A DNA stretch of 64,000 nucleotides. Source: Cryptomeria japonica (lineage: Eukaryota > Streptophyta > Pinopsida > Cupressales > Cupressaceae). The stretch spans positions 26,238,272-26,302,271 of the forward strand of contig NC_081405.1 in NCBI RefSeq assembly GCF_030272615.1, given 5' to 3'. A model generated the notes under the pieces. That model saw only the letters and a list, made by a program, of their open reading frames with translations. It searched no databases and had not been told where the DNA came from. Every line of letters starts with the position of its first letter. Within the stretch, counting starts at the first letter, position 1. The position numbers were made by a program, and so were the translations under genes. Of this stretch, positions 60,276 to 64,000 are shown piece by piece.

Positions 60276-61762
60276 TGTCGATAGCTAACAAGATGAGAGG
60301 GGGGGGTGAATCATACAAACTTAAACTTCCATAAAATCAACAGATTCAACCTCGATAACTTATACTTCAGCAACTTAACCAAAAACTGTTAAACCTGCAA
60401 ACTTATGAACACATAATCATAATAACACTCATAACACCAGATTTAACATGGAAACCCAAATAGGGAAAAACCACTATGGGATTTCAGACCCACTAAGAAA
60501 TATAATCTTCTAGAGTATGCTCGGTTAAAAGCAAATCTTGTTAAAGATTACAAACACATTGCTAGATGTGACCCGGTTAAGGGATTTCCCTCAGATCTGT
60601 TAGGATCTTCACTTTGTTAGAAGTGACCTTGTCAAAGGATTTCAAACACTCACTTAGAATGTTACCTTGCTAGAGGGTTTACATATAAGACTGTTAAGTC
60701 CACTCAGTTAAGAGATTTTCTGTCACTTACAAAATAACAATAATAAAAATCTATTTGCAACTTCACATCTAAAATGCTAAAGTAGATTCTTATTTGCTCA
60801 AAACAATCTAGTCATAGGACTGTATCTTGTCCCTCTGTTGGGCTTTCTACTCTATTATTCAAACAGGTCTTCAAGCTTCTGTGCTCGATAATCACTATGT
60901 AGCATCCCTATGCATACACTTGCCTACATACATTGTTTATTAACAATTCCTTATTTATAAACAATTGCTAACCGCTAAATCTCCTCGATCACATTTCCCA
61001 TTATCAATCTTAGCCATCATATCTTCAAACTTGACTAGGTTCAATGTATCCTTTTGATCTAAAAATGTTTTACCTTACCTCGAGACTTGCATTCCCATCT
61101 TGAAACTTGTATAAGGTTATTGCAGTTCAATCTCCGCTGTAGATCTTCCTGCCGATTTTCCTTTGCCATAGATCCTTAACAAACTTCATACACAACATAC
61201 CAATCATGTATACATCTCCAGCTAATCATTGTCCTTCATTAAATAATGTTTTTATCCATCCCTTGTGCACTGTCATAACTCAGTTGCAACTCGGTAAATA
61301 CTAAACTTTACTCGGTAGACATTTCGCCTTCATTAACTGATATCGATAACCTTAGGGTTTACTGGCTAGGTTCCTTAGGGTTTACCGACTAGGTTCATTG
61401 CTCGGTTGCATAGTATAGTATTAACCTTACAATCAATAACATTTGTAGGATATCAAAACAATCTAAAGATCATGATCTCATCATTGTCTAACTCAGTAAT
61501 AGTTGCCCATTGAATAACTTATTCCTCCCTTTATTCATCACATTCTTTCTGTGTCTTTTACTGACATCTTACTTCTCTTCTAATCAATCTTCTCAAGATA
61601 TGGCAACATCATACTGAATCAGATAATCAATTTCTTGACATCAATGACAAAATAATGTTATAAAGATAGTTATCATCCTTCTTCAGTTATATCAATAATC
61701 TTCAACAACCTTCTCAATATCCTTATTGAATATCAACAATCTTTCTTACTGTAATGCCAACA
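60276..61762 (-). repeat. 3' LTR of G (1.49 kb)
   Basis: Minus-strand TGTTGGCATTACAG ... AGCTATCGACA. Contains the TTTTTCCCTATTTGGGTTTCC fold-back near 60448-60475. Confidence 0.8.
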
Positions 61763-62221
61763 ATATCCCCCTTTGGCATTGATGGCAAAACCAACAATTA
61801 AATGGTAATACCAACAAGATATTCAAATTGATTCAGATTCAGATTTTTGTTAGACTTCTCGTTTTATCCTTGATTTGTTGTCTTCTGAAGTCTTCTCCAT
61901 TTTTCAATCTACTCCCCCTATCATTATTCTTATGTTATTTCCATCATTCAGGGCTTTACCATCTAGTCAACCATTTAGTCTTTCAACCATTTAGTCTTCT
62001 CCCCCTTTGACAACAATGCTAAAAAGTAAAAGAACTAAATCATGATTTCTTCCTCTGTGAAGTGATTTGCCTTGTTGTCTAACATCTCAGTCTCGGTCAG
62101 ATCAACTTGTCTCTATTCATTTTTTCTGCACACCTTTAGAAAACCTTCTAAAGTGCATAAATCAGCATCAATCCACACATAATATTCTGTAGATTCATCG
62201 AATTGATGCTTTCACCAAACT
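61763..62221 (-). other. PPT cluster and 3' untranslated region of G
   Basis: AAAGGGGGATAT adjoins the LTR (61763-61774). A second tract, TCAAAGGGGGAGAA, lies near 62000 and a third, TAGGGGGAGT, near 61917. Confidence 0.7.
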
Positions 62222-63751
62222 CAATCAGTGAGTAGAAGATAGGGGTAGGACCCCTAACTTGCTTCTGAGATACTCAAAAGTGTCTCTTGGCAGTGGCTTT
62301 GTGAAGATGTCTGCTAATTGCTCCTTTGAACTGATATATTCTAGCACAACTTTCTTCTCTTGAACTTCACCTCTGAGATAATGATACTTTATAGATATAT
62401 GCTTTGTCTTAGAGTACATCACTGGATTCTTTGAAATGTTAATGGCACTAGTATTATCACAGAATATAGTTACTGGCTCAGTAACTTTCTCATTTATACC
62501 TTCCAACAGTTGTTTGATCCATGCTATATTGGTACAATTCAATGCTGCAGCAACATATTCAGCTTCTGCTATAGATTGAGAAATACATCCTTGTTTCTTG
62601 CTAAGCCAACTTACTAGTCTTTCTCCTAAAAATAAAGCTCCACCACTTGTGTTTTTCTTGTCATCTATGTTGCCTGCCCAATCAGCATCAGTATAAACTT
62701 TTAAATCAAAATTATTCCTCTTTTCATATACTAAGCCATAATCTTTAGTGCCTCTCAGGTATCTGAAAATTCTCTTGATTGTTGTCATATGGGTTTCCTT
62801 GGGATCTGCAGAGAATCTTGCTACAATACCTACTGCATGTGCTATATCCAGTCTACTATGCACAACATATTGCAATTTTCCAATCATAGATCAGTAAAGT
62901 GTCTCATCAATAGATACAGATTCATCATTCTTTGATAATTTACAGTTAGTAGTCATAGGAGTACTTACTGGTTTAGAATCCTCCATTCCAAATTTCTTCA
63001 AGATTTCCTTTATGTACTTGGATTGAGTAATAAAAATCTCATCTTTCATTTGCAATATATGTAAACCTATAAAATACTTTATCTCACAGATTAGTGACAT
63101 CTCAAATTCTTTACACATTTCATTTCCAAAGTTCTTGCATAAGGAGTCATTACCACAAAATATAATGTCATCAACAAATATGGTTGAGATCAGTATTCCA
63201 TTGTCCTCATCTTTCTTCATGTACATATTGTTGTTTTCACTTGTCCTTATAAAACCAATCCTGATTAAATAAGAGTGCAATCTTTCATACCATGCTCTAG
63301 GTGCTTGTTTCAGGCCATATAAGGCTTTGTTCAGTTTGCATACCTAATCTTTACTCTTGTCTTCAACAAATCCTTTAGGTTGTTCAATGAAAATTTCTTC
63401 TTCTAGTATACCATTCAATAATGCAGATTTAAAATCCATTTGATATACCTTGAAATTTTTGAAAGAAACATATGCCAACAATGTTCTTACTCCCTCAAGT
63501 CTAGCCACAGGTGCAAAAGTCTCACCATAATCTATTCCTTCTTCTTGAGCATAACCTTTGCAAACTAGTCTTGCTTTGTTGCGAATGACCTCACCTTTTT
63601 CATTTAGCTTGTTTCTGAAAATACACTTAGTACCGATTACATTTTTGTCCTTTGGTCTTGGGATTAGTGTCCATGTGTGATTCTTCTTGATTTGATCAAT
63701 TTCTTTTGTCATAGCATTTACCCAATCTTCACTGTTAAATTCCTCTTTCAC
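62222..63751 (-). pseudogene. Reverse transcriptase and RNase H of G
   Basis: RT blocks: [62 protein letters not shown], the [14 protein letters not shown] block, FVDDIIFCGND, GEIKYFIGLH and, after a TGA near 62888, SMIGKLQY. RNase H is complete: YTDADWAGNIDD, IAEAEYVAAALNC, IFCDNTSAINISKN and EQLADIFTKPLPRDTF. Only two stops inside (TAG near 63341 and TGA near 62888), no frameshift. The first RT catalytic Asp and the FVDD box are present. Confidence 0.9.
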
Positions 63752-64000
63752 TATTCTCAGTTCAAATTCAGAAATCAGACATGTGTTCTATCTTAGTTTG
63801 TTTCTTGTCATCACTGGATCATCTTTATCTCCTATAATCTGACTTGATGCATGATGTCTTCTGACATATTTGGCTAATATAGGCTAACTTTCCATGTTTG
63901 TCATGAACTTTGACAATTCCTTTCTGAAATTCTATTTGGTATCCTATATTGTTTAGCTATGCTACACTCAACAAATTGTATTTCAAACCTTCAACCCAGT
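63752..64000 (-). pseudogene. Protease-end remnant fused to the RT leader of G (integrase deleted)
   Basis: From 64000 inward the minus strand reads WVEGLKYNLLSVA and YQIEFQKGIVKVHDKHGKL, the sequence that follows the copia protease, and within a few codons switches to AKYVRRHHASSQIIGDK and VMTRNKLR, the segment just before RT. The zinc domain and whole integrase core that should lie between are absent. Confidence 0.75.

Larger units (their letters stand above)
60276..64000 (-). mobile_element. G: copia element, 3' LTR to protease, runs out of the window
   Basis: 3' LTR 60276-61762, PPT from 61763, then on the minus strand RNase H, RT and a protease remnant. The pol frame is nearly open over 1.6 kb, so this is the best-preserved copy here. 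Integrase is missing through an internal deletion near 63880. The 5' end lies beyond base 64000. Confidence 0.85.

Overview
The window looks like intergenic DNA from a large, repeat-packed land-plant genome. It is AT-rich, has no recognisable host gene, and most of it is explained by nested, decayed LTR retrotransposons of the Ty1/copia and Ty3/gypsy superfamilies. A gymnosperm is my best guess from TE density and element style; nothing here proves it. Letters for elements are mine.

Layout. 1-8742 (minus): T1, a Tat-like Ty3/gypsy element with gag, protease, RNase H and the start of RT in one frame broken only by stop codons, a TGGCGACTCTGCTGGGGA primer site, and a very long 5' LTR that contains a second ORF in U3. 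8743-9549: an inverted copy of the T1 R-U5 region. 9550-10848 plus 19353-19379: 3' end of copia element B1, split by A. 10849-19352 (plus): A, a non-autonomous copia-type element with 2.6-2.7 kb LTRs and only a gag gene. 19380-24162 (minus): copia B2 (5' LTR, gag, protease, integrase, deleted RT). 24163-26436 and 35740-39230: pieces of an old non-coding copia-like element E. Inside E sits solo LTR D (26437-35739), and inside D sits F (26760-33428), a 6.67 kb solo LTR with 5-bp target duplications that carries a broken ORF of about 1,240 codons and a phased array of palindromic motif halves. 39230-40480: degenerate tandem repeat. 40600-54150: a roughly 3 kb non-coding unit present twice in tandem, the second copy interrupted by copia element C (45884-53573), whose own 5' LTR holds a solo LTR of the same family. 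54151-57688: the 5' part of a probable gypsy element H, cut by solo LTR B3 (57689-59014). 60276-64000: 3' part of copia element G.

Main point. The ORFs in T1's 5' LTR (8742 to 5836) and in F (31644 to 27914) are the same protein family: they share an HN[WF]GD motif, a TV/TI...VFG/VYG motif and a C-terminal FSWxTxE motif. In both cases the ORF lies just upstream of a TATA box and an approximately 0.8 kb R-U5 ending in AACA; in T1 this is followed directly by the PBS and gag. The simplest reading is a gypsy lineage whose giant LTR encodes a protein of its own. F also shows a 0.84 kb array of CTTATCCCGC / GCGGGATAAG sites set at 19 or 38 bp steps, with spacers that look unrelated.

Nearly all inactivating stops in the elements are TAG or TAA, usually where relatives have Gln, as expected for C-to-T decay of methylated CAG sites. 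No tRNA, rRNA, CRISPR or intact host coding gene was seen.
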